Below the pieces are notes generated by a model. It did no database searches. It was not told the DNA's origin and saw only the letters and a program-made list of their open reading frames with translations. Shown one piece after another: positions 1 to 10,546 of a DNA stretch of 64,000 nt. This stretch comes from Chitinimonas koreensis (lineage in GTDB: Bacteria; Pseudomonadota; Gammaproteobacteria; Burkholderiales; Chitinimonadaceae), in the NCBI RefSeq assembly GCF_014353015.1, contig NZ_CP060704.1, positions 4,303,001 to 4,367,000 on the forward strand, given 5' to 3'. Position numbers and translations under genes: made by a program. Position 1 is the stretch's first letter; every line of letters begins with the position of its first letter.

Positions 1-372
1 CACGCCGGGCAGGTTCACCGCCGGCACGATCGCGCCCATCGCCACCGGGAACTGGCGCAGGCCCTTCTCGTCGAGCTCGGCGCGTTTGAGCGGCTCGTCC
101 GAGCCGCCGAAGTCGACCTGCTTGGCCGCGATGCGCTTGACGCCCTCGCCCGAGCCCACGCCGGCGTAAGCCACCTCGGCGCCGCCCTGCTGGCGGTAGA
201 GCTCGCCCCAGCGCTGGTACAGCGGTTCGGCGAAGGTCGAGCCGGCGCCGCTGAGCGAGGCCGCCAGCAGGCTCGGCGCCAGCATCGCAGCCAAGGCGGC
301 CAGCACGGGCCGGCGGAGAATATATTGCAATGCAACAAACGACGGCCGCGACGCGGCGGAATGGCAATTCAT
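1..372 (-). CDS. pstS: Phosphate ABC transporter substrate-binding protein PstS (partial, N-terminal 124 residues)
   Basis: Periplasmic phosphate-binding subunit of the Pst high-affinity phosphate importer. Reading the minus strand from the ATG at 372 gives a hydrophobic leader (about residues 20-40) and then LSGAGSTFAEPLYQRW, AYAGVGSGEGVKRI and DFGGSDEPL, the characteristic PstS phosphate-loop motifs. The AGGAATCC a few bases upstream is a plausible ribosome site. The gene runs off the left edge, so about two thirds of the usual 330-350 residues are missing. pstCAB would be expected beyond the edge. The family call is firm because three conserved motifs appear in order. Confidence 0.9.
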   Translation of the reverse strand, partial: MNCHSAASRPSFVALQYILRRPVLAALAAMLAPSLLAASLSGAGSTFAEPLYQRWGELYRQQGGAEVAYAGVGSGEGVKRIAAKQVDFGGSDEPLKRAELDEKGLRQFPVAMGAIVPAVNLPGV

Positions 373-476
373 CGCGTTGGATTCCTGGTTCGTTCCGGAA
401 TGATTTGAAGTAAAGACGGCTTGCCGCCCCGGCAGCGTGCAGGGCGACGACCGGATCGACGCGGAAGCGGCCGGCC

Positions 477-845
477 TCAGCCGAACAGCACCGCGGCGAC
501 CACCCGGCGGTCTTCCGCCACCAGGATGTTGAAGGTGCGGCACAGCGCCGACAGGTCCATCGCGTCGACGCCGACGTGGGCCGCCATCAGCGCGCGGGTC
601 AGGCGCGGATGCGGGAACTGCAGCCTGCTGCCGGTGCCGAGCAGCACCACCTCGGGCTGCAGCGCCAGCAGCGCGGCGAAGTCGTCCTCGCTCAGCTCGG
701 CGAAGCTGGCCGGCCGCCACGGCTCGATCGAGGTCGGCGCCACGATCAGGCTGCCCTCGTGGCGCTGCTGGTTGATCGAGACGTGATCGGCGCCGTAGCC
801 GGTGAAGACATTGAGGTGGGTCGGCGCGTGGGCGTGCAGTTTCAT
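477..845 (-). CDS. Mth938-like domain protein (DUF498)
   Basis: Small 122-residue protein of the Mth938/DUF498 family, whose biochemical role is not established. It starts at MKLHAHAPTHLNVFTGYG. This start is preferred to an upstream in-frame ATG at 941 because family members begin this way and the extra N-terminal residues are basic and unlike the family. Typical family elements are visible: VSINQQRHEGSLIVAP near residue 17, PEVVLLGTGSRLQFP in the middle, and a C-terminal stretch ending FNILVAEDRRVVAAVLF. It is divergent from the aminotransferase at 992 across a 146-bp gap that must hold both promoters. Confidence 0.85.
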   Translation of the reverse strand: MKLHAHAPTHLNVFTGYGADHVSINQQRHEGSLIVAPTSIEPWRPASFAELSEDDFAALLALQPEVVLLGTGSRLQFPHPRLTRALMAAHVGVDAMDLSALCRTFNILVAEDRRVVAAVLFG

Positions 846-991
846 GAGGTGGGTGACTGGGGCGACAAGGGGTCGAAGCCGCCATTTTACCCGCCGCGGC
901 AGGGAATAAAGCCGTGTCCCAAAGCGAATATTGCGGTGCAAGAAACTTTGCTACCATCGTCCGCTCCCCTCGACACCCCCGATTGCCCACG

Positions 992-2217
992 ATGCGCGCC
1001 GTCAAGAAAAGCCAGAAGCTCGACAAGGTCTGCTACGAGATCCGCGGTCCGGCCCTGGCCCGCGCCAAGCAGATGGAAGAAGACGGCCAGCGCATCATCA
1101 AGCTCAATATCGGCAACCTGGCGGTGTTCGGCTTCGAGCCGCCCGAGGAGATCGTCCACGACGTGATCCTCAACCTGCCGCACGCCGGCGGCTACGCCGA
1201 TTCCAAGGGCCTGTTCTCGGCGCGCAAGGCGGTGATGCACTACGCCCAGCAGAAGGGCATCAAGGGCGTCGGCATCGAGGACATCTACATCGGCAACGGC
1301 GTGTCCGAGCTGATCCTCTTGAGCATGAACGCGCTCCTGGACAACGGCGACGAGGTGCTGGTGCCGGCGCCGGACTACCCGCTGTGGACCGCCGCCATCT
1401 CGCTGTCGGGCGGCACCGCGCGCCACTACCTGTGCGACGAAGCCAACGGCTGGCTGCCCGACCTCGACGACATCCGCTCCAAGATCACCGAGCGCACCCG
1501 CGCCATCGTGGTGATCAACCCGAACAACCCGACCGGCGCGCTCTACCCCGACGACCTCTTGCGCGGCATCCTGCAGATCGCCCGCGAGCACGAGCTGATC
1601 GTCTACGCCGACGAGATCTACGACAAGACGCTGTACGACGGCCACAGCCACACCAGCCTCGCCTCGCTGGCCGAGGACGTGTTCTGCGTCACCTTCAACG
1701 GCCTGTCGAAGAACTACCGCGCCTGCGGCTACCGCGCCGGCTGGATGGTCCTCTCGGGTGACAAGCGCCATGCCCAGGACTACATCGACGGCCTCAACAT
1801 CGTCGCCTCGATGCGGCTGTGCGCCAACGTGCCGAGCCAGCACGCGATCCAGACCGCGCTCGGCGGCTACCAGAGCATCGCCGAGCTGGTGGCGCCCAAC
1901 GGCCGGCTGACGCGCCAGCGCGACCTGGCCTGGGCGCGGCTGACCGCCATCCCCGGCGTCAGCTGCGTCAAGCCCAAGGGCGCGCTCTACCTGTTCCCGC
2001 GGCTCGATCCGAAGATCTACCCGATCGCCGACGACCAGGCCTTCATCACCGAGCTGCTCGAAGAAGAAAAAGTGCTGCTGGTCCAGGGCACCGGCTTCAA
2101 CTGGCCGACGCCGGACCACCTGCGCGTGGTGTTCCTGCCCATCTCGACGAGCTCGAGGAAGCGCTGGACCGGATCGAGCGCTTCCTGGCCGGTTACCGCA
2201 AACGCCACGCGGTCTGA
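992..2217 (+). CDS. alaC: AlaC-type alanine-synthesising PLP aminotransferase, with apparent one-base frameshift near the 3' end
   Basis: Class I/II aminotransferase of the AlaC/AlaA type, which transaminates pyruvate to alanine. The start at MRAVKKSQKLDK matches the family. Landmarks are YIGNGVSELI, VPAPDYPLWTAA, VVINPNNPTGALY, YADEIYDKTLYD and the PLP lysine in NGLSKNYRACGYRAGW. At about 2139 the frame breaks: the reading continues as ISTSSRKRW and stays open to 2407 over the next gene. Adding one base to the CCC run gives HLDELEEALDRIERFLAGY, the normal AlaC C-terminus, ending at 2217 with about 408 residues. I regard this as a consensus error or recent frameshift. A GNAT and the threonine genes follow. 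Confidence 0.85.
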
Positions 2218-2238
2218 CCGCCCCGCGCCGAGGCCCTC

Positions 2239-2688
2239 ATGCAGAACGAAATCCAGATCATCCGTCTCAGCGACGACCAGGGCCAGGCGATCCACGCCGA
2301 ATGGCTGGCGCGCGCCGAGGCCGTGCACCGCGAGCTGCGGCCGCAGATCCAGCCCGACTACGCCGGCCAGCTGGCCGGCATCTTCGCCGACGGCGGCCGC
2401 CTGGTGATCGCGGCCGACGGCGAGGACGTGCTCGGCGTGGCGCTCTACCGCTGCTACCGCGATACCTTTTCCGGCACCAAGTTCTACGTGGACGATCTGG
2501 TGACCACCTCCAGCCGGCGCTCACGAGGCGTCGGCCGCACCCTGCTCGACTGGCTCCAACAGGAAGCGCGGCGGCTCGGCGCACGCAACTTCATCCTCGA
2601 TTCCGGCACCCAGCGCACCGACGCGCACCGCTTCTACTTCCGCGAGGGGCTGGTGGTCGAGTGTTTCAATTTCCGAAAATCCCTGTAG
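2239..2688 (+). CDS. GNAT family N-acetyltransferase
   Basis: A 149-residue single-domain acetyltransferase. The acetyl-CoA signature is SSRRSRGVGRTLLDWL (residues 94-109), preceded by a beta-strand pair (VLGVALYRCYRDT, FYVDDLVTT) and followed by FILDSGTQRTDAHRFYFREG. The substrate cannot be read from sequence. It starts 21 bases after the corrected end of alaC with a GAGG just upstream, and hom starts 10 bases after it, so it is probably part of the alaC-hom transcript. Confidence 0.85.
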   Translation: MQNEIQIIRLSDDQGQAIHAEWLARAEAVHRELRPQIQPDYAGQLAGIFADGGRLVIAADGEDVLGVALYRCYRDTFSGTKFYVDDLVTTSSRRSRGVGRTLLDWLQQEARRLGARNFILDSGTQRTDAHRFYFREGLVVECFNFRKSL

Positions 2689-2698
2689 GCACAAGCGC

Positions 2699-4024
2699 AT
2701 GAAACCCATTCAGGTAGGTTTGCTGGGCTTCGGCACGGTCGGCTCGGGCGTGGCCAAGGTATTGGCCCGCAACGCCGAGGAAATCGGCCGCCGCGCCGGC
2801 CGCGCCATCGAAGTGAAACGCGTCGCGGTCCGCAACGTCGAGAAGGCCCGCGCGGTGGCGCCGGCCGCGGTGGTCGAGGGCCTGGCCTTCGGCACCGATT
2901 TCCACGCGGTGGTCGACGACCCCGAGATCAGCATCGTCTGCGAGCTGATCGGCGGCACCGCGCTGGCCAAGGACCTGGTGCTGCGCGCCATCGCCAACGG
3001 CAAGCACGTGGTCACCGCCAACAAGGCGCTCTTGGCCATCCACGGCAACGAGATCTTCGCCGCGGCGCAGGCGCGCGGCGTCACCGTCGCCTTCGAGGCC
3101 GCGGTGGCCGGCGGCATCCCGATCATCAAGGCGGTGCGCGAAGGCCTGACCGCCAACCGCATCGAGTGGATCGCCGGCATCATCAACGGCACCTCGAACT
3201 TCATCCTGACCGAGATGCGCGACAAGGGCGCCGCCTTCGCCGACGTGCTGGCCGAGGCGCAGCGCCTGGGCTATGCCGAAGCCGACCCGACCTTCGACAT
3301 CGAGGGCCACGACGCGGCCCACAAGCTGACCATCCTGTCCGCGCTGGCCTTCGGCATCCCGATGCAGTTCGACAAGGCCTACCTCGAGGGCATCTCCAAG
3401 CTGACGCGCGAGGACATCGGCTACGCCGAGCAGCTGGGCTACCGCATCAAGCTGCTGGGTATCACCCGCCGCCGCGCCAACGGCATCGAGCTGCGCGTGC
3501 ACCCGACGCTGATCCCGGCCAAGCGCATCATCGCCAACGTCGACGGCGTGATGAACGCGGTGGTGGTGCAGGGCGACGCGGTCGGCCAGACGCTGTATTC
3601 GGGCCGCGGCGCCGGCTCCGAGCCGACCGCCTCGGCGGTGGTGGCCGACCTGGTCGACACCACCCGGCTCTTGACCGCCGACCCCGAGCACCGCGTGCCC
3701 CACCTGGCCTTCCAGCCCGACCGGCTGTCCGACCTGCCGATCCTGCCGATCGAGGAGGTCGAGACCTGCTACTACCTGCGCCTGCGCGCGCACGACCGCC
3801 CGGGCGTGATGGCCGACATCACCCGCATCCTGGCCGACCTCGGCATCTCGATCGACGCGATGATGCAGAAGGAGCCGGCCGAGGGCGAACAGATCGTCGA
3901 CATCATCATCCTGACCCACCAGGCGGTGGAGCGCAGCGTCGACACGGCCATCCAGCTGATCGAGAGCCTGCCGACCATTTCCGGCAGCATCACCAAGCTG
4001 CGGCTGGAAAACCTCGACAAGTGA
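2699..4024 (+). CDS. hom: Homoserine dehydrogenase
   Basis: NAD(P)H-dependent reduction of aspartate semialdehyde to homoserine, in the branch to threonine and methionine. The 441 residues contain an N-terminal Rossmann motif GLLGFGTVGSGVAKVL (residues 6-21), the NAD-binding/catalytic region VTANKALLA, the family signature AEADPTFDIEGHDAAHKLT (about 195-213) and a C-terminal ACT domain beginning YYLRLRAHDRPGVMADI (about 358) that normally senses threonine. It is co-directional with a GNAT and thrC. The preceding ribosome site is weak (AGG), and the gene starts 10 bases after the upstream stop, which suggests coupling. Confidence 0.96.
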   Translation: MKPIQVGLLGFGTVGSGVAKVLARNAEEIGRRAGRAIEVKRVAVRNVEKARAVAPAAVVEGLAFGTDFHAVVDDPEISIVCELIGGTALAKDLVLRAIANGKHVVTANKALLAIHGNEIFAAAQARGVTVAFEAAVAGGIPIIKAVREGLTANRIEWIAGIINGTSNFILTEMRDKGAAFADVLAEAQRLGYAEADPTFDIEGHDAAHKLTILSALAFGIPMQFDKAYLEGISKLTREDIGYAEQLGYRIKLLGITRRRANGIELRVHPTLIPAKRIIANVDGVMNAVVVQGDAVGQTLYSGRGAGSEPTASAVVADLVDTTRLLTADPEHRVPHLAFQPDRLSDLPILPIEEVETCYYLRLRAHDRPGVMADITRILADLGISIDAMMQKEPAEGEQIVDIIILTHQAVERSVDTAIQLIESLPTISGSITKLRLENLDK

Positions 4025-4094
4025 GCGCGGCCGGGGCGCGGGCCGGCGATCCGCCGGCCGCCCTGCCCCGCGCCGTCCCGAATCATCCGATCCC

Positions 4095-4643
4095 ATGCCT
4101 ACCGTACCCGCGCTCGAATTCCTGCCCGCCCGCCGCAGCGATCTCGCCGAGATCGTCCGCATCTACAACAGCACCGTGGCCTCGCGCCAGGTGACCGCCG
4201 ACCTCGAACCGGTCAGCGTCGAATCGCGCCAGGCCTGGTTCGACGCCCACCAGGAGGACCGCCGCCACCCGCTGTGGCTGATCCGGTCGGCATCCGGCGA
4301 GCTGCTGGGCTGGATGAGCCTGTCGGCCTTCTACGGCCGGCCGGCCTACGGCGCCACCGCCGAGATCAGCGTCTACCTCGACGAGGCCGCACGCGGCCGC
4401 GGCGTCGGCCGCGGCGCGGTCGAATTCGCGATCGCGACCGCCCCGCGGCTCGGCATCAAGACCTTGCTCGGCTTCATCTTCGCCCACAACGCACCGAGCA
4501 TGCGGCTGTTCGAATCGCTGGGTTTCGGCCAGTGGGCGCTGCTGCCCGACGTGGCCGAGCTCGACGGCGTCGAGCGCTCGCTGGCCATCCTCGGCCTGCG
4601 GCTGGATGCCAGGGATCAAACGAACCCGGAGGGTTCCGCATGA
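4095..4643 (+). CDS. GNAT N-acetyltransferase of the phosphinothricin-acetyltransferase type
   Basis: A 182-residue acetyltransferase. Recognisable elements are the N-terminal IVRIYNSTVASRQVTADLEP, EISVYLDEAARGRGVGRGAV (acetyl-CoA loop, about residues 92-112) and AHNAPSMRLFESLGF. This layout is shared with PAT/MnaT-like enzymes that acetylate phosphinothricin or methionine derivatives; the actual substrate is unknown. Its stop overlaps the thrC start (ATGA at 4640-4643), so the two are translationally coupled. A GNAT between hom and thrC is not part of the standard threonine pathway. Confidence 0.85.
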   Translation: MPTVPALEFLPARRSDLAEIVRIYNSTVASRQVTADLEPVSVESRQAWFDAHQEDRRHPLWLIRSASGELLGWMSLSAFYGRPAYGATAEISVYLDEAARGRGVGRGAVEFAIATAPRLGIKTLLGFIFAHNAPSMRLFESLGFGQWALLPDVAELDGVERSLAILGLRLDARDQTNPEGSA

Positions 4644-6055
4644 ACTACATCAGCACCCGCGGCGGCATGGCCCCGCAGACCTTCACCGACATCCTGCTCG
4701 GCGGCCTCGCGCCCGACGGCGGCCTGGTGGTGCCCGACACCTATCCGCGCATCGAGCCGGCGCTGCTCGAAGCCTGGAGCGCGCTGAGCTACGCCGAGCT
4801 GGCCTTCGAGATCGTGTCGCGCTTCGCCACCGACATCCCGGCCGCCGACGTGAAAAGGCTGGTCGAGGCGGCCTACACGCCGGAAGCCTTCGGCCACGCC
4901 GACATCACCCCGCTGACCGAGCTCGAACCCGGCCTGCACCTGCTGCACCTGTCCAACGGCCCGACGCTGGCCTTCAAGGACATCGCCATGCAGTTGCTGG
5001 GCCAGCTGTTCGAATACGTGCTGGACCAGCGCGGCGAGACCATCAACATCGTCGGCGCCACCTCGGGCGACACCGGCTCGGCCGCCGAGTACGCGATGCG
5101 CGGCAAGCGCGGCGTCAACGTGTTCATGCTGAGCCCGCACGGCCGCATGAGTCCGTTCCAGCGCGCCCAGATGTTCAGCCTGCCGGACGCCAACATCCAC
5201 AACCTGGCGGTCGAGGGCACCTTCGACGACTGCCAGGACATCGTCAAGGCGATCAACAACGACGCCGGCTTCAAGGCGAAGTACAAGATCGGCGCGGTCA
5301 ACTCGATCAACTGGGGCCGGGTGGTGGCCCAGGTGGTCTACTACTTCCGCGCCTACCTGGCGGTCGCGCCGCGCATCGGCGCGCCGGTCGACTTCGTGGT
5401 GCCGTCGGGCAACTTCGGCAATATCTGCGCCGGCCATATCGCGCGCCAGATGGGCCTGCCGGTCGGCCGCCTGATCGTGGCGACCAACGAGAACGACGTA
5501 CTCGACGAGTTCTTCCGCACCGGCCTCTACCGCGTGCGCGGCTCGGCCGACACCCATGCGACCTCGAGCCCGTCGATGGACATCTCCAAGGCCTCCAACC
5601 TCGAGCGCTTCGTGTTCGACCTGATCGACCGCGACGGCGCCGAGCTGGCGCGGCTGTGGCAGGAGGTCGACAGCACCGGCGGCTTCGACCTCGGCAAGAC
5701 CCGGTATTTCGCCCGCATGGTCGGCGAATTCGGCTTCGCCTCGGGCAAGAGCACCCACGCCGACCGCATCGCCACCATCCGCGCCGCGCATGCGCGCTGG
5801 GGCGTGGTGATCGACCCGCACACCGCCGACGGCGTGAAGGTGGCGCTGGAGACGCGCCGCGACGGCGTGCCGATGGTGACGCTGGAAACCGCGCTGCCGG
5901 CCAAGTTCGAGGCGACCATCGTCGAGGCGCTCGGCAGCACGCCGCCGCGCCCGGCCGAACTGGCCGACCTCGAGCAGCGGCCGCAGCGCAGCACGGTGAT
6001 GGCGAACGACGCCGCCCTGGTGAAGGCCTTCATCCAGCAGGCGCTGGACCGCTGA
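4640..6055 (+). CDS. thrC: Threonine synthase
   Basis: PLP enzyme that converts O-phosphohomoserine to threonine. The 471 residues start with MNYISTRGGMAPQTF, typical of the long bacterial form. The PLP lysine lies in NGPTLAFKDIAMQLLG (about residue 114), followed by VGATSGDTGSAAEYAMRG, the phosphate-binding loop, and AVNSINWGRVVAQVVYYF. An excellent GGAGGG ribosome site precedes the ATG, and the start overlaps the preceding GNAT stop. A strong terminator follows at 6082, closing the alaC-GNAT-hom-GNAT-thrC unit. Confidence 0.96.
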   Translation: MNYISTRGGMAPQTFTDILLGGLAPDGGLVVPDTYPRIEPALLEAWSALSYAELAFEIVSRFATDIPAADVKRLVEAAYTPEAFGHADITPLTELEPGLHLLHLSNGPTLAFKDIAMQLLGQLFEYVLDQRGETINIVGATSGDTGSAAEYAMRGKRGVNVFMLSPHGRMSPFQRAQMFSLPDANIHNLAVEGTFDDCQDIVKAINNDAGFKAKYKIGAVNSINWGRVVAQVVYYFRAYLAVAPRIGAPVDFVVPSGNFGNICAGHIARQMGLPVGRLIVATNENDVLDEFFRTGLYRVRGSADTHATSSPSMDISKASNLERFVFDLIDRDGAELARLWQEVDSTGGFDLGKTRYFARMVGEFGFASGKSTHADRIATIRAAHARWGVVIDPHTADGVKVALETRRDGVPMVTLETALPAKFEATIVEALGSTPPRPAELADLEQRPQRSTVMANDAALVKAFIQQALDR

Positions 6056-6081
6056 AGCGGCCCATTCCACCGCATGCGGAA

Positions 6082-6105
6082 ACGGCGTCGTCGGACGCCG
6101 TTTTT
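6082..6105 (+). terminator. Rho-independent terminator after thrC
   Basis: An 8-bp GC-rich stem ACGGCGTC/GACGCCGT with a 4-base loop (GTCG), followed directly by TTTTT. It lies 27 bases after the thrC stop. Confidence 0.85.
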
Positions 6106-6314
6106 CATTGGCGGCACAGCGATTCCATGCACACCGGCCGAATGTCGGCAGCGCCCGCCGGCCCGGACCATCGGCCGCCCCACGGCGCCTCGGCCCGGAC
6201 CGATCGGCGTAGCATGGCTGCACGGGCCTGCCGCGGCAGGCCCGCCATCGCTCCGGCATGCATCGCAGCGAGCGCGGCCGGGCTCGACCAAGACCACGGC
6301 AAGGAGGACGCATC

Positions 6315-7103
6315 ATGGCTGGCAGAGTGTATTGGGGTACCCAGGCCTGGCAGGCCGACACCGACAACCCGCCGGAACCGACGCTGCTGCTGATCGGCGA
6401 TTCCTGGTTCTGGTATCCGTTCAACAACCTGGCCGGCGAGATCGCCGCCCAGCTCAAGGACAGCCACTGCCTGCTGGTGATCGGCAGGAACGGCGCCGAG
6501 GCGCAGCAATGGTCGGCCGGCCGGCTGCGGCGCGACATCGATGAGGCCTTCGGCTGGTTCGGCGCCGGCGCCCGTGCACTGCTGCTCAGCGGCGGCGGCA
6601 ACGACATCGCCGGGCTGGACGACTTCGGCGAGATCCTGGCCGACGACTGCCGGGCGGCCCAGACGATCGCCGACTGCTATACGCCGGGCCAGCCGGACGC
6701 CACGCTGTGCAAGGTGCAGGCCGCCTACCGCGAGGTGATCGCCCGCTTCCGCCGCTACAACGCGGAAGCGCCGGTGCTGTGCCACAACTACGAGAACGCC
6801 TGGCCGACCGGCCAGGGCCTGTTCGGCCCGTCCAAATGGCTCAAGGCGCCGATGGACCAGGCCGGCGTGCCCGACACGCTGCGCCGGCCCGTCTTCGCCG
6901 ACCTGATCGCCCGCCTGCACCAATTGCAGCAGGAGCTGGCCGACGACCCGCAGACCGGCGCCATCGTGCCGATCCGGAGCGCGGGGACGCTGCCCGACCA
7001 ATTGGACGTCTGGGCCAACGAGCTGCATCTCACGCCCGCGGCCTTCGACAAGATGGTCAAGGATGCGTGGATGCCGGCGCTGAAGAAGCTGGGTATCCGC
7101 TAG
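6315..7103 (+). CDS. SGNH/GDSL-family hydrolase
   Basis: A 262-residue protein with the SGNH hydrolase block layout: LLLIGDSWFWYPF (block I, nucleophile Ser30), ALLLSGGGNDIAGL (block III Asn, about residue 97) and ANELHLTPAAFDKMV (block V, the usual D/E-x-x-H acid/His pair, about 235). The start at MAGRVYWGTQ has a perfect AAGGAGG eight bases upstream, so an in-frame upstream ATG at 6258 is rejected. No signal peptide is evident, suggesting a cytoplasmic esterase or acyl hydrolase of unknown substrate. It stands alone, with a terminator on each side. Confidence 0.8.
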   Translation: MAGRVYWGTQAWQADTDNPPEPTLLLIGDSWFWYPFNNLAGEIAAQLKDSHCLLVIGRNGAEAQQWSAGRLRRDIDEAFGWFGAGARALLLSGGGNDIAGLDDFGEILADDCRAAQTIADCYTPGQPDATLCKVQAAYREVIARFRRYNAEAPVLCHNYENAWPTGQGLFGPSKWLKAPMDQAGVPDTLRRPVFADLIARLHQLQQELADDPQTGAIVPIRSAGTLPDQLDVWANELHLTPAAFDKMVKDAWMPALKKLGIR

Positions 7104-7196
7104 CGCAGCCGCGAGGCGCACGGCGAGGCGCACGGCAGCCAGGAAAAAGCACGCCCGCCGGCGCGATGCCATTAAGTTAAGCCGGAATACACGGCC

Positions 7197-7263
7197 GTAG
7201 GTCGGGTTTCATACCCGACAGCGACCTCGATCAGCGGCGCTGTCGGGTATAAAACCCGACCTG
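7197..7263. repeat. Palindromic intergenic repeat, family R1 (TAGGTCGGG core), inverted pair
   Basis: Two arms, GTAGGTCGGGTTTCATACCC and its near-exact inverse complement ending ACCCGACCTGC, each followed inward by GACAGCG, separated by about 10 bases. The same core recurs at 30953, 40731, 43206, 50186 and 50305, always between genes. It would fold into a long hairpin and resembles a BIME-like REP pair. Confidence 0.85.
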
Positions 7264-7320
7264 CCGCTCCTCATACCCGTCAGTTAAGCCCCTATGGCCT
7301 GATTTAGAGGACCGTCCAAC

Positions 7321-7353
7321 GCAAAAAGGAGCGCTGAATGCGCTCCTTTTTGC
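7321..7353. terminator. Bidirectional terminator between SGNH hydrolase and ABC permease
   Basis: A perfect 14-bp inverted repeat, GCAAAAAGGAGCGC/GCGCTCCTTTTTGC, with a 5-base loop. The A and T runs inside the stem give a U-tract on either strand, which suits its position between convergent genes (7103 plus, 7439 minus). The rest of 7104-7438 holds only the R1 repeat; I see no gene there. Confidence 0.85.
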
Positions 7354-7438
7354 ATCACTCGGCGGATTGGCCACTCTTAACTGACTTGACTGGCATTGCT
7401 CCCGCCGGCGTGCTTTTTTCATTCCGGCCGCGCCGCGT

Positions 7439-9860
7439 TCAATCCAGCGCCTCGATCGGTTGCAAGGCCAGCGCCAGCCGCAGGTGGCGCAGCGCCGCCA
7501 GCGTGACCACCGCCACGGTCGCCGCGCTCGCCACGGCCAGCGGGACGACCAGGCCGTCGACCGGGTCGACGCGCTCGACGAAGTCCGCCAGGTAGAGCCG
7601 GCCCAGCCAGGCGGCCAGCGGCAGGCCGGCCACGGCGGCCAGCAGCAGCGGCCAGGCGAACTCGGCCGCGACCTGGCCGGCGATGGCGCCGGGGCCGGCG
7701 CCGTGCAGCCGGTGCAGCACCAGCTCGGTGCGGCGGCGGCGCAAGGTGTCGGCCACCAGCGCATAGGCGCCCAGCATCGACACCGCGACCGCCAGCAGCG
7801 CGACGAAGGCCAGCACCGCGGTCAGCAGCGCCTCCTGCTCGTAGAGGAAGGAACGCAGCTCGTCGGCGGTCCAGACCTTGTGCAGCAGCTGCGGGCCGTG
7901 CGCCTGCCACAGCTGGTCGAGCGCCAGCCGCAGCGCCTCCGGGTCCGGCCCGTAGACGGTCAGGTCCCACTGCGGCTGGTCGCTGACCAGGAAGCCCTGC
8001 GGCATGGCCGCCTCGCGCGCCGACTCCTGCTTCACGTCGCCGATCACCGCCACCACCCGCCGCAGCGCGCTGCCTTCCTGCAGGTAGTCGCCGCCGCCGG
8101 TCAGCGTGGCGCCGATGGCCGCCTGCGGGCTGGCGAAGCCCAGCGCGCGCGCCGCCTTGGCGTCGAGCACCAGCCGGCCCTCGCCGCTGCCGGCCCAGGG
8201 ATCGCCGGCCAGCAGCTTCATGCCGTAGGTCTCGAAGTAGCCGGCGGTGACCGTGGTCAGGCGCAGCAGCTGCTTGTGCCGGTCGGCGCTCACGTGCAGC
8301 TCGGTCGGCCCGCTGGTGTCCAGCATCGGCCGGGCGTTGCTGAAGCCCCAGTGCCGGACGGCGGGATGCTGCTTCAACGCCGTCACGAAGGCGCCGAGAT
8401 CGGGCAGCGTGTCGTCCTGCACGATGGCCGAGAGGATCAGCCGGTCGCGCGTCTGGAAGCCGCGGTCGGCCTCCAGCAGGTACTGGTGCTGGGCCGACAT
8501 CACGCCGGTCAGCGACAGCAGCAGCAGGGCGCCGCCGAGCTGCAGCGCCAAGAGGCCCTGGCGCAGCCGCCGGCCCCACGGCCCCTCGCTGGCGGTGCGG
8601 CCCTGCAGCGCCGGCGCCGGTGCGCGCCGCAGCGCCAGCCAGGCCGGCAGGCCCAGCAGCAGCGGCAGCAGCGCCAGCACCACCGCGGCGAGGCCGGCCA
8701 GCGCCTGCCACGGCAAGGGATCGGCGATCGGCTGCTCGGGCGGCAGGCCGACCGCGCCGCCGAGCAGCGGCGCCAGCCACCAGGCCAGCAGCAACGCGCC
8801 GCCCGCGCTGAGCAGCAATTGCAGCAGCGCCTCCGCCGTCCACAGCTGCAGCAGCTGGCGGTTGTCGGCGCCGAGCGCGCGGCGCAGCGCGGTCTCGCGC
8901 TGGCGCTGCAGCAGGCCGGCGGCCTGCAGGTTCATGGTGTTGAACGCCGCCAGGATCAGCAGCAGCACGCTGGCCGCGCCGAGCGCCCCCAGCAGTTGCC
9001 AGCGCACCGCGTTGTCGGGGCCTTCGAACGGGAATCGGTCGAGCGGGATACCGCGGAAGAAGGCGGCTTCGCGGCCGGTGCGCCATTCGGCCGGCAGCTC
9101 GGCGTACTTCGGGCTGGCCAGGAAGGCCGCGCGCATCCAGCCGCCGACCTGGTCGGCCGAGGCGCCGGGCCGCAGCCGGCCGTAGACGCGGCCGCTGGCC
9201 AGGTAGATCGCGTCCAGCGCCGCCTCGTCGCGGACGTTGTTGCGCAGCTCGCGGCCGACCAGCTCGAAGCTGGCCATCGCGTCGTGCGGGCCGAGCGGGC
9301 TGCGCGGGTCGATCGGCGGGATCACCGCGGTGACCAGGTAGGACTTGCCGCGGCTCTCGACGCTGCGGCCGAGCGCCTGCGCCGGCGGAAGCTCGCCCCA
9401 CAGCTTGCGCACCAGCGCCGGCGTGACCGCGATGGCGTCGACGCGGCCTAGCGTGGCCTTCAGGTCGCCGTGCAGCGCCCGGATGCCCAGCAGCGCCGGC
9501 AGGTCCGGGTCGGCGGCCAGCACCGGCACCCGCTGCAGCACGCCCTGCATGCGCACGTCCAGCGCCTCGCTGCTGCTGCGGCTGATCAGGTCCAGCGGCG
9601 CCTGGCGCGCCTTCAGCAGCGGGCCGAAGACCACCGGCGCGGCGATGAACCAGTCGCTCGGCCGGCCCGGCGGGTTGCCCTGAAATCCAGCAGCACCACC
9701 CGCTCGGGCTCGGCCACCGCCGGGTCGGTGCCGGCCAGCGCAAGGGCCAGCAGCGCCACCAGCAGGGCCACCGTCATCGCCAGCATCAATCCGCCGACCG
9801 CCACCGCGGTGGCCGTGCCGCGGCTGCGCAGGCCGCGTACCGCTTCGCTCAGCAGCGCCC

Positions 9861-9864
<4 letters not shown>
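7439..9864 (-). CDS. MacB/FtsX-type ABC transporter permease, with apparent frameshift
   Basis: Inner-membrane permease of a tripartite efflux or lipoprotein-type exporter. The N-terminus MRALLSEAVRGLRSRGTATA and first membrane segment (LMLAMTVALLVALLALALA) are in one frame, and the remaining 730 residues are in another. Adding one base near 9681 joins them as ...LLDFQGNPPGRPSDWF. The corrected protein is about 808 residues with two FtsX-like units: membrane clusters around ALGAASVLLLILAAFNTMNL, LAGLAAVVLALLPLLLGLPA and the C-terminal VLAFVALLAVAVSMLGAYAL. Its ATG overlaps the ATPase stop (ATGA, 9861-9864). Export substrate unknown; the neighbours argue for an envelope-stress-responsive pump. 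Confidence 0.8.

Positions 9865-10542
<678 letters not shown>

Positions 10543-10546
<4 letters not shown>

Noticed and set aside
887..2119. Long antisense ORFs opposite most genes (for example 410 codons opposite alaC, 498 opposite hom, 663 opposite thrC)
   Set aside because: They mirror GC-rich coding DNA, are rich in Arg/Gly/Ala/Val/Asp/His repeats, lack motifs and ribosome sites.
2140..2407. Extension of the aminotransferase frame to 2407
   Set aside because: The extension has no family resemblance and overlaps the GNAT gene; the normal C-terminus exists one frame away and ends at 2217.
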